From NCBI GenBank assembly GCA_032871835.1, contig CM065298.1:74118154-74182153 (forward strand): DNA of 64,000 nucleotides, read 5' to 3'. The DNA is from Dipteronia dyeriana. Its lineage: Eukaryota; Streptophyta; Magnoliopsida; Sapindales; Sapindaceae. Below are positions 32,401 through 43,023 of the stretch, one piece after another (position 1 is the stretch's first letter; each line of letters opens with the position of its first letter). Under the pieces are notes generated by a model, which saw only the letters and a program-made list of their open reading frames with translations, made no database searches and was not told the DNA's origin. A program made the position numbers and the translations under genes.

Positions 32401-34987
32401 TGTTAGGTTTTAGTTTGTGTTGGCATGAATTCCATATCAAAATGATGTTTACTTGTAATGAATTAGTTGTTTAGGTTCATGATGATTCAAGCTTAAAGGA
32501 AGAAGAAACAACAAGTCAAAGCAAGTTCTAAGTCTTCAAAGAGAAATGATGCAATTTGGTTCTACAAAGGTATACTAAGACCTTATCTTTCTCTTACAAG
32601 GCTTAGGCACACACACACATATCATACATTTGTGTCCCTGCATCGTTGTGCACCTTTATAGGCACACACATACAACTCATTCATATGTGTCCCTACATCG
32701 TTGTGCACCATGTATAACACATTCACACACTTGGAGATGAATGTTCATGCATTGGTTTGGAAATAACATGTTTTGGAATATGCATGATTGGAAACTCTCT
32801 ATGTAGTTTGCATTCTAGTGTGAATTGTGTTTGTGGGTGTATATGTTTGTATGACATGGATATTGAACTTTAATTTAGTCTTAAATCATTCTTGATTGAG
32901 TTCCGGTCATTTCGGTTACTCATACTATTGATTTCAAGTTCAAAGTCAAAAAATACTACACTTTCAACTCATGTTTCATACATTGTCTTCGTCTTCATAT
33001 ATTGAGTCCAATTATTATGTTTTGGGTTGAGTATCTTATATTTCCATATCTGTGTGAGAGTTACAGTTCGTAATCCTCTAACAGATTCAAATTCTGAGTT
33101 TAGAGACCGGAGAACGTTCGAAGAACACGAAGGAAGGTCGAAGGAGAAAGAAGCAAGCAAACACTTCTTTCCCGAGATGGCCAGTGGCCATCTCGGGGCA
33201 GAAGGCTTGCTGCCCCGAGATGCCAACATGCCATCTCAGGCAGCAAGCTTGCTTGGCTTCATTTTTCCCCTCTTGTTCATTTCACATGTCCAAGTCTCCC
33301 ACTCCTTTATAAACTCTTTCCCTCTCACATTTCATTCTAAGAAGAAATTCAAATCATGTGTGCAGAATTTTTCTCTCTAAATTTTCTCACCTTCCAAATA
33401 CCATAACTTCTTCATTTGAACTCCGATTTGAGTGATTAGAAGTTGAGAGTGTTCATCTATTCATCTTCCATCATTTCTCTAAAGGTTTAAGTTTATTTCG
33501 CTACTGTTTTGGTGTCTAATCATACAAAAACGGGACTGCACCTATATCAACTAAGGTATTGATTTTCTCTCTAAGTTTTCTTTTAAAACTTGGTTAATTG
33601 CCTTGGGTTTTCTTCTTCTACATATATTTGTATATTGTGAGTGTTTTGATTTGTGTTTTGAACACTTTCAAAGCTAGGTTGGGTTTCAATTGAAATCATT
33701 CATGTTGAGTTAGGTTTTGATTTTGCCTATGTTATCACATGTTTGGGATTGTATTGTGCTGGCTTTGATTCTAGGACTATTTTGTGATATTTGATTGATT
33801 GATTTTGAGATAAATAGTTCTTCACATGTATTAGGCTCTCTTGGCCGAAATTCTCACATAATACATGTGTTTATGTTCTTTTGAGCTATTCATGTGATTT
33901 GTTTAATCTATGATTAGGAATATGCTCCAGAACTTATGCTTAGATCTATTTGACTTTGTCATATGATTTTAACATGTTTTAGGTTTTTGTGATTTAAACT
34001 TGATCTTATGATTTGTTGATCATATCTTGTGATTCAAGTTTAGATATATGCATGAATCTAGTTTGTGTTTAATGTTGATCATATCTTATATAATCTAGAT
34101 TAACTACTCATGCATGATTAACTAGACTATATGTGATTTGTGCATTCATGCTCATGTCTAGTATTTTCCATAGGATGTGTTGATCATAGCATTATATGTT
34201 GCGTGCTTGTTTTCCTTTTGCATTCATGATCATCTAGATGCCTTGTGAGAAGGAAGTCTTGACAATAGGTGTGAGACCTATGGTGTTGAGCAAGAAGTCT
34301 TGGCAAGAGGTGTGAAACCTCTGATTGTCGAGCAAGGAAGTCTTGCCTAGAGTTGGGAGAACTCAGATAGGTGAGCAAGGAAGTCTTGACTAGAGTCGGG
34401 AAAACTCGGATAGTTGAGCAAGAAGTCTTGCCTTGGGTTGTGAAGATCCGGATGAGGTGAGCAAGGAAGTCTTGACAAGAGGTGTGAAGCCTCAGATTGT
34501 TGAGCATAGGGCGCCAACTTCTAGAGTAGGATAGGAGGGTAGTTTCTAGGTGAAGAGGTCACTTGAGAGATTGTACTTATCTTATCTGCTAGTGGATTTT
34601 GTTTGCCGGTGGCTGTTAGCCCGTGGATGTTTCCTCTTTGGAGGTTTACCACGTTATATCTTGTGTCAACTTTTCTCTATCCCTATCTCTCTAATATTTG
34701 TATTGTGGATAGAACTCTTTATGTATGTTGACTTCCTCTTTATAATATAGATCGTTTATGTGTGACAATTACTTGTTTGTATCACACTTTACTTATGTTT
34801 ATATATTGATTAGTTGTCTTTAATTAATATATATATTGTGATACAAGCAATCTAGAGGGACAAACTTTTGTTTGTTTCTAAGGGAGTCGAAAAAGGTGTC
34901 TAACCTATTCACCCCCCCCCCCCCCCCCCCCCCCCCTCCCCCTCTCTCTAGATTAGCCTTGAGCATTTAACCGTGATTGTATTTTCT
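32401..34987 (+). repeat. 3' LTR of the Sirevirus derivative
   Basis: It matches 24496-27101. Differences include six rather than seven 42-bp units, a lost G-box and a 26-base C run (34912-34937). It ends ...ATTTTCT, where the 5' LTR has ...ATTTTCA. Confidence 0.92.
34912..34937. repeat. Homopolymer of 26 C near the LTR end
   Basis: An uninterrupted C run. The matching place in the 5' LTR reads CACCCTCCTCTAGG. Related LTRs have 9 C at 45296-45304 and 17 G at 46466-46482 (reversed LTR). The exact length may be a sequencing artefact. Confidence 0.9.
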
Positions 34988-36013
34988 CTTCTTCTTCGAA
35001 TTAGTACACTCAGTGGCTATATGAACAAACCCACTACATTCATAGCATTGAATGCCTTTTCTTGTAGGCTTCTCTTGCCTTGGCTCAATCTTCTTCTTTG
35101 AGTCATTCTTGTGAAGTTTCATAAACTTCTTGAATTTCTTCACCATAAGAGCCATCTCCTCATCTGAGTCATCCTCCTCTATCTTTACTTTGGATGTCTT
35201 CAAAGCTATGTTCTTTTTCATCTTAGTAGATGTAGATGTAGAAGTCCACCTAGACTCATAGGCTAGAAGCCTTCCAATCACTTCACTAGGCTTCATAGTC
35301 TTATAGTTGCTATTTTCTTCCAGTGCCGTCACCATGGACTCAAATCTCTTGGGGAGTGATCTCATGATCTTTTGCTTGATCCTTCTACCTGAATATGAGT
35401 CACCTAGTTGATGGCTTTGATTTACGATGTCCATTAACTTCACTTGGAAGTTATTAAAGCACTCGTCCTCTTCCATCCGAATTGTCTCAAATTGCATTTG
35501 AAGGACTTGAAGCTTGGATTCCTTGACCACTTCGGTTCCTTCATGAGCTGTTTATAGAATCTCCCATGCCTCCTTTGCATGCCTAGTATTTTGAACCAAC
35601 TTGTATGGATTGTCATCCATGGCACACAAGATTGCAGGCATAGCCTTGTTCCACTTGGAAGCTTCAAATTCTTGTGTGCTCTAATGAGACTTAGGCTTGA
35701 GAACTTCAACTCCATCATCATTGGTCATCTTCGGAAGAATGTACTCATCTTCAACCACAATCCATGCATGGTCATCTATTTGACAAATATAAGACTTCAT
35801 CTTTCTTCCATGAGGCATAATTATTACGTTTAAGAAAATGTGGTCTTATACTTGATGCTCCCTCTTTGCTCATCCCAAGCTCACTCATAGTGTTTGGGTT
35901 AAATGAATGAGATGAAAATGTAATGCACCACACAAGATGAAAACAACAAAAATGCACAAGCAAGACACACACAGAGTATAGATCACCTAAGTAGGAATCT
36001 TTGATGATCTAGT
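34988..36013 (-). pseudogene. Sirevirus gag, first half (split gene)
   Basis: The start is ATG at 35888 (MSELGMSKEGASSIRPHF), with RNNYASWK, the conserved opening of Sirevirus gag. It continues as EASKWNKAMPAILCAMDDNPYKLVQ, MQFETIRMEEDECFNNFQVKL and QKIMRSLPKRFESMVTAL, then an acidic DDSDEEMALM and the first zinc knuckle C-Y-E-C-x4-H-x4-C (35047-35005). A stop near 35773, one near 35681 and one near 35550 break it. It is cut at 34987 by the inserted element and its second half resumes at 24495. The leader upstream of 35888 ends near 36013 without a primer site. Confidence 0.87.
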
Positions 36014-36290
36014 GCTTTTTTTCCATTCATCTCAAACCAACTTTCTTGATAATTGTTTTCTTAGTTTAATTTTCATTTAGTTTTAGTTTAATCAATCTCT
36101 CAACAATCTCTTTGTTACTTTTGGTTTAATTAGAATTAGAATAAGTTTTAGCTGAAAAATCATTTTACCTCGTGGGAACGATCTCTACTTATCGCTGTAC
36201 TAATCTCACGATTCGTGTACTTACGAGTTAAGTTTTTTATAACACGATTTTACACATAAAAGAAGAACAAAAAGAAGGAAAAAAAACCTA
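36014..36290 (+). repeat. Gypsy-type LTR end fragment (tentative)
   Basis: The sequence CCTCGTGGGAACGATCTC near 36168, in an AT-rich setting, resembles the ends of many plant Ty3/gypsy LTRs. No partner LTR is seen in this window, so the call is weak. Confidence 0.35.
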
Positions 36291-37634
36291 GCGTGTTTAG
36301 TTTTTTATTTTTTGGTATTAAACAAGTTAGAATATTAATTGGAATTAAACACGTTTGTTGTTGGGATTAAACACGCTAGGGTTTTTTTATTAGGAATTAA
36401 CACAATAACAAGTTTTTTTTAAAAAAAACTCACCGAATTCCTCACATAAATTGAACACGCTAGGGTTTTAGAAAAATCATAACGTTTTTATTCCCAAAAA
36501 GTTAGTGTTTAATCCAAAAAAAAAAGGATTAAATACAACATTTAAAAAAAAAATCCTTCTTCTTTTTTAAATTTTTTTAGAGGCTGCAAGACCTACAATG
36601 ATATGTTTTAAAAAAATTAAAACATTTTTTAAACAAATATTTTTATTTAAAAAAAAATCATTCAAGGGTTTTCCATCCAAAAGGTAGATTGATTGTTAAA
36701 AGTGTTAACTGAAAATTTGTTTGGGTGTAGAATTTTGATCAACATCCTCAAGCCACAACCCGATAAGTTGTGACGGGGTAGATACCTCGTATCGTGACTT
36801 TGACAAGGTGGGGGGTGCAACACTTATCATGTAAAAATAATGGGAATGAGTTGTTTTATTACTCACAGGATTGATACAATAGTGATAACAGTTTTCAATA
36901 TAGATCTCTTTTCTGTCTCTTACTGTTACACAAATGGCGATGAAGTTCTCGTGCTAGTCGATAAGTGGATATTTCTCTGTATCGTGATGGCACAAAGTCT
37001 CTATAGGAGATGGTGAATACTTCCTCTCTGGTGTTTGATTTTCCAATTTTTGAGCCTTTTACTTTGGTGTTTATCGCTGTGTTATCGCCTCTGATTCTTC
37101 CAGTCAATTATCATAAATCTGGACAATTGATATGCAATCATCACAGTTGATTGGTGTTGATTGGAACGATAAATTAGAGTGGCAATTACTCCCCTTGATT
37201 ACGTAATGCGTTATATTTGAACTCTGATTAAGTTGACTATTTCGTCTCATTTATGGTCCTTTAAGTGTCGAAGAGGTCGATCTTCTCTTTTACCTTGATG
37301 GAGACGAGTTTTGGCTCTATTTCTTTGGGTGCGGTACTAGTCCATTGTCCTTGGTATACCGGTCCTCTTTTGTTGACGTGGTTCTCACTCTAGCATGTCA
37401 ACACCTTCTTAGTACCATTCTTCCTACTGAGCGGATGAGATGCACATATTGGATTGATCTTGGACTGATATCGCGATACATGGGATCCAAATAGATGTCG
37501 CAGTACCTAGATACTAGTAGGAGGTACTACAGTATCGATTCTTCTTGATACCAGGTGAAGGTATGATATGGCATTGACCTTTCCCAGATTCTGATATCGA
37601 TATTTCCTAGTAACTAGGAATTGGTCCCGATCTA
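36291..37634. other. AT-rich, gene-free region with a recurrent 'CACGCTAGGGTTT' word
   Basis: No supported gene. Between 36287 and 36475 the word AAACACGCTAGGGTTTT occurs in both orientations (about 36287, 36374 and 36449), separated by A/T runs. From about 36700 to 37634 the sequence is less biased, with many GTAC and GATATCG-like words, and resembles the older sequence at 45400-45860. It ends at the duplicated target of the next solo LTR. Confidence 0.45.
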
Positions 37635-37639
37635 GATCC

Positions 37640-38982
37640 TATTAGGGTTTATGCCCTAAAGATATAATTTGTAAATGGATTTATAAAATAAATAAAAGGA
37701 AAAGTTCAATCCATTCATGTTGTGTCGTTTATTTTATAACTTGTACATATATTTAACATCCTAGATTGCTAGATGTAATCTCGAACTGTGTATATGAGTG
37801 TCATATACGGATGGATACAGTAAGAGACGTGCAATCTAAAGAGTCCATAGATAACAAATAAAGTTGGGTACTTTATTTATGGTTAATCTATAGCTACGGT
37901 CCATTTTATAATGTACGATGATTCTATTCTGAATCATTCATATGAGATATGGGAATGGAGACACCTTGTATGATGTGATCATATAGGATTGGGCCATGAT
38001 CTATATGATCTCTCACCAAGATCCGTTTACCTATGAGATTCATATATATCAACTAATGATGGTTATATGTTGGTGATCTTAATCCTGAGTGTCTTATCGA
38101 CTCCTTCAGGTTAAATCGTAGTCTTTAATATACCATGGGTGAGGTCAGATACATTTCCTAATCAATATACTCCTTATGTTGGGATTGCGGATTGGCTTGT
38201 GGTTGGGAAGGTTTGTACACAATAGTGGAATTCACTTCTTCTTGTGATAAGTAGATGGTAGTTCCCTTAAGGGTTGATTCGGGGCTTGGACAATATGAGT
38301 GCTCTCATAATTCCGTAAGGAAATAAGATTTATTGTCCATTAGAGAATCAATGGTACTTAAAGGATATATGTAATTAGAGGGGTATAGCGGACATTACGA
38401 CCCAACTCTAATTATGAACTATTGTGGAGGATCACATCATATGTAATAGCTATATCGATGGACACTGAGTTGTATCGGTCTTTGTAAAAGCGTCTGCAAT
38501 TGAGAGAATGCAGCTTCGGGTTTTTAGTGAAATAACACCGGAGTTAATAATCAAATAATATTAATTAAAGAGTTTAATTAATGATTCTGAGGATTATTGG
38601 AGCTCAAAATACCGTGGGTTCATTAGGTCCCCTTGCTAGCCCGGTCGATTTAGGTAACAAGGGTCATGGTTAATTAATTGGATTGTCCAATTAACTGTAT
38701 TTATTCGGAAATTAATTGAATAATGAGATTATATAATTAATGAATGTTAATAGTTAAATTAATTAAATAATTAGATTATTTAATTACATTGATAATTATG
38801 AATTATAAATTAACTATTAATTGGAGTGCATTAGTTGATATATGGATTTAGATGAAGATAAAATAATAGGATTATTTTATTTTACTAAATCATTTATCTA
38901 AGTATTTGAATTTATGTTTAAATTTAAAATACTAATGATCACTTTTAATATATTTGATATATTTGAAAAGGATACTTAAAAG

Positions 38983-39024
<42 letters not shown>

Positions 39025-39123
39025 ATTAATAATATAAGAGATTGCATTGGATGTAAATTGGTGTGTGCACATGAAACAATAGGTAAAAGAAGAATTTACA
39101 TATGATGTAAATACTTAATACAC

Positions 39124-39167
<44 letters not shown>

Positions 39168-39284
39168 GCAAGGGCAAGCGTGATATTTGTTTTGTGTAAA
39201 ATACAAGTGCAGGTGTGAAACAAGAAAGAGTTTGTATAAAAAAAAATTGCGTTGCTTTTTTATCACAAGTAAAAGGCACAATAA

Positions 39285-39321
<37 letters not shown>

Positions 39322-39857
39322 TTCTTTTGAAAATAAGAGTGCAAGTGTGCGTTTGTAAAGAAGAATAATATATATTGATTCCGTGCACTGTTAACGCAAA
39401 CTAGAAAAATAATATATATATATATATATATATATTAACTACTAGAATGGTTCTAGTTAATTTTCTTTTAAAAGAAAGAGTTTCTTCAATTCTCTCTACA
39501 TCCTCCATTCAAGTTTCTGAGACCGTGATGACCCACATGTAATTACCAGTCCCAGGAGATAGCGAGGAAGATCGAGTGGTTCAGACAAGAGCACATCATA
39601 AAGTGAAGGAGTCTCCAAACGTTGGTAAGAGTGGTTTAAACAGGAGCATATCATAAAGTGAAGGAGCCTCCAAACGTTGGTAAGATTTTCTTCTTCTTGA
39701 TTATACCGATTTCAATTTCCTGAGTTCACATATTGTATGTATTAGTTCCGAAAAATAATTACGATCCCAAGTTCAATGATCCCAAATACAGATTATGATA
39801 TGTATAAAAATTTTAAAACCTAGTTCCGTTGCGTGACCGGTGAACGGGGTTCCAACA
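37640..39857 (+). mobile_element. Solo LTR of the copia family, perfect GATCC target duplication
   Basis: This 2218-bp block starts TATTAGGGTTTATGCCC (related LTRs start TGTTGGGG, so TG has become TA) and ends GGGGTTCCAACA. GATCC occurs directly at 37635-37639 and 39858-39862. It matches the LTRs of the element at 53491-62747 along its length. It contains three or four TA arrays (about 38983-39022, 39127-39165, 39287-39316, 39411-39435) and a tandem pair of 55-bp units (39576-39685). No internal region remains, consistent with LTR-LTR recombination. Confidence 0.93.
38983..39435. repeat. Cluster of (TA)n arrays inside the solo LTR
   Basis: Four separate TA-dinucleotide runs of roughly 25-40 bases. 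Short open frames of alternating Y/I across them are not genes. Confidence 0.9.
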
Positions 39858-39862
39858 GATCC

Positions 39863-40330
39863 TACCGGATATATCAGTTTGATGGAAAATTCTTCTTTGG
39901 TCTCTTGTTAAAAAAGGTTGTTAACAGAAGTCCCCCTAACATGAATGCCGGTACATGGTTGGGGTTGGAGTCCAGATTTTTACGATGTTTAAAGAATTTT
40001 ATTTTTTACCGGTAACTCGAATCTGGGAGGAAATCTTGCATTGAATGAACATTCCAAGTGTCAAGCCAGGAGAGGTCGGTTATTAGAAAAAGAAAAAGAT
40101 TTTTGGCGTTGTGCCTTTCTCGAAACTGCCTTTCCCGCTGTCCGAATATCTCACCTCATTGATGACGTTTCTGTTATTGGTAATCGTCTTCCTCCCCTAT
40201 TTATACTTTAACTTCTCACGACTCCTTTACAGTGCTTCTATTATTCCCTATTCTTCAAAATGAAAACCCTAATCATCTAAACCCTAGCTTTCTCCCCACT
40301 TCGAAACTCAATCTTCAATTTCTTTTTACC
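39863..40330 (+). other. Upstream region of the gypsy-type transposon ORF
   Basis: No ORF of note. It is less AT-rich than its surroundings. The last 170 bases are CT-rich and leader-like (CTAATCATCTAAACCCTAGC) after a TATA-like site. Confidence 0.4.
40198..40205 (+). promoter_or_regulatory. TATA box candidate
   Basis: TATTTATA in CCCCTATTTATACTTT, about 125 bp before the ATG at 40331 and followed by a CT-rich leader. It is plausible as the promoter of the downstream decayed ORF but unsupported by anything else. Confidence 0.35.
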
Positions 40331-42774
40331 ATGTTTGCTGATATTCTAGACTAAATCTTCGATTGCGATACCACAGATAGTGTGAGCCTCACTCATAGGC
40401 AGAGGAGGAACCATCAGGAAGGCAACGATGGTAGAGGTGCTACTATCTCCCAATGCCGTCAATTAGACCGTAATGTGGCTATCAGGTCAGGTTTCAGCAA
40501 CGATCCATATACTTCGGTTGATATGGAGGATGATTTGATCGACGAGACTGGCTAGGCCGAAGAAGGTGAAACACTAGTCGGAGACGTAATGGCTTTGGCT
40601 GGTGGGGTACTCACCCTTCCAAACGACTTTTGATGTGTCCCAGACTCCACATGTACCACCGATACATTCAAACACTTGAGAAGGGATTTCATGATCCCAT
40701 TTGACATCTCTCTCATCATACCATATCAATGGTATGACATGTACACCCTTCACCTAACCAGCTCCCTATTCACACAGCTGTTTTTTAGTGCGAGGTCAGA
40801 CTCCTCCTCCATCCCACTTTTTACAGAGCACTTCAAGCTCTTTAGCTCGCCACTCTCCAACAAACGCCAGGATTTATATGGAATTTGGTAGGACTTCTAG
40901 TACTGTGGAGGGAATAATGCAGATGGATTGAGTCACCAGGGAACCGGGGCTAGATGAAATCAGGTTTCTCTTCTATACCACAATCAATGCCCTTAGTCCA
41001 AAGGGTCAGTTCTATGCGAGACCCAAAAATCCCATAAAATTCGTGGTACCTGGTGCTAGAAAAAGGGACAGCTCCTGGCGTACTGAATGAGTAGTCGTAT
41101 GAGGCAATTGGAGAAGCTCGATCCATATTGGAGAGAGAATCTTAAAGAATGTAATCATCTAGATCTACCTCAACATGAAAAGCCCTACCTCTATATCCTT
41201 TGAACTAGGGAGGGTTGATTTCTACCTCTGTATATCCCACATTTCACCAAGTAGATATCCTTCTTATCACTGTTTTCCTTGTAATTTATAATGAACAGTA
41301 AGTACTAACTCCCTTGCTTGTGGTAGTATCTGCAGCTCCTCTACTAGTCTCGGATGTTCCTTTCCAATTTGAGGACCGGTCTTCTTCTCAATAGGCATCC
41401 CCTACCAGGCTTCCACCTCACCCTAATTTCGTGGTAACCGCTAGTACCTCGAATGAACCAACTAGTCCTGTGATACTTCCAGTCCCGGTATCAACTAGAT
41501 CTCCACTTCATCCTTCTCCTCTAGCATTGTCTAACCTGGAAGAAATGGTAGCCAGACTCGCCAGAATTGAGGGCTCTCCTTGGCAGGTGAAGAGTGCTTC
41601 TACTGTTGGACCTTCTCAAAGGGTATACCCTATTCTTCCTGTTATTATCGTTCCTAGCAGGGTTGAGAGGGTACCTGGTCCTATCTCTACTCCTCTAGCT
41701 ATTCCTTAAGATTGACCTAGCTCACCGTCATGGAACACTAGCTAAGATGAGGTCCTGGCCCAATTTGTGGCTGTTTGCCTAGAGTGAGGGTAATTAGTTG
41801 TGGCCTCTATGCTAGTCGATGTCCTAATCACCAAGGGATCTACTCTCTTGGCTAAGGTATGTTACTTCACTGAGTTTTCTATTTAGATTAGCTATCGGGA
41901 CACTCCAGACCGGTAAGTCTTCAAGTTTAATATGACGATTAGCCAATAAGTGACGACCCTTAGGGTACAGACCAATGCTGCCAAGACTAAGCTTGGAGAT
42001 GCCAAGGCAGAGGTTGATAGGGAGCGGATCCAACACGCTTATGATATGAAGGGCCTTAAGTCCACTCGTCATGCCCCTGTAAGGAATGAGTTGAAGAAGA
42101 AGAACAAACAACTAAATGAGGAGATCCAGACTCTGTGTAGCAGTGTGGCTGCTTTAGAAGCCAATATAGATGCTTCCTTTATAGATGGGTACTTCTTCAC
42201 TGCCTACTACGTGGCACAGACGCTCCCTCCCCGTTTTGACATGAGATTAATATCAGGGTGGGACTGTAAAGAGATCATGAGCAAGGCTACTGAGCTAGTT
42301 GAATCTGCTTCAACTGAAGTTAGGCCCTCTCGAGCTGCAAGATCCCTGATTGACGAGGATGATCTGGTGTCCATCTCTTTCCTTATCCTGAGCCATTCCA
42401 GGGTAGGACCTAGCTGACAGTCCCCATTACAGTAAAAGATCAAGTTGTATGAGTAGTTCCAAACTTTCCCACCTCTCCACTAGAATTAAATAAGAATGCA
42501 GAGGTCCAGACCGATCTTGTAAAGGAAATTGAGGTCCTGACTGATCCAACTAAGGTGGTGGAGGCCTAGGCTGATCCAGCTGGGGTGTTAGATGCCTGCG
42601 TTGATCTAGCTAAGGTAAATGAGGCTAATACCGAAGCAGCGGTGCTAGAAGGTGGTGTTCTTTCTGTCGACCAAGAAACTAGGACCAGGAAGGAAAAAGT
42701 TGCTGCTGTTGAAGAGGCCAACCAGGGAGGTGGATCAGAGGCAGAGAAGGCCAATTAGGAAGATGTTGCGTGAA
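40331..42774 (+). pseudogene. Decayed 'putative gypsy-type transposon' ORF with coiled coil
   Basis: From ATG 40331 (MFADILD, then a stop) the frame shows an acidic N-terminus. A conserved block follows, with HLRRDFMIPFDISLIIP, YTLHLTSSLFTQLFF and IPLFTEHFKLFSSPLSNKRQDLYGIW (about 40670-40890). This is the pattern of plant repeat proteins annotated as 'putative gypsy type transposon'. A GT...AG interval near 41294-41330 (CAGTAAGT to ATCTGCAG) could be an intron. Later come a proline/serine-rich stretch (41431-41709) and a coiled coil with KLGDAKAEVDRERIQHAYDMK and DGYFFTAYYVAQTLPPRFD (41950-42410). The tail, rich in V/E/A (42480-42774), ends in TGA. Many stops are present. Its role in living relatives is unclear to me. 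Confidence 0.65.
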
Positions 42775-43023
42775 CCCTAATTATCATCACTTTTGTCTAT
42801 TCATTAAATCTTGACTTAGTTTTTTTTTATTTAATGTAGCCCGTGAAAGGGGGATGGGCTCCCTGATTGATTAATGAAACAAATCCCTTTTTTTTTTCTG
42901 ATTTACTTTAATTCTAACTTTTTCTTGCTACACCTTACTGCATGCTTCAAGTTTTAATTAGGCTCTAGCCTTGATATGAGATCCAGTCCCCTGCATGTAC
43001 CTGACTTAACAAATATCTGGTAA
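42775..43023 (+). other. Likely 3' untranslated region of the decayed ORF
   Basis: No gene. T-rich sequence with an AATGAAACAAAT-like signal near 42872, ending where the Sirevirus LTR begins. Confidence 0.35.

Larger units (their letters stand above)
24496..34987 (+). mobile_element. Sirevirus-type LTR element without pol, with gag and a plant-transposon-protein ORF
   Basis: Two LTRs of about 2.6 kb (24496-27101 and 32401-34987) enclose a 5.3 kb internal region. That region holds a primer site, a broken-start gag, about 1.7 kb without recognisable pol, a 340-codon ORF and a polypurine tract. Both LTRs start TGTTAGGTTTTAG; the first ends CA and the second CT. The element sits in the gag of another Sirevirus on the opposite strand. 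By the look of aligned stretches the LTRs are roughly 95 percent alike, which suggests a moderately young insertion. Confidence 0.88.
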
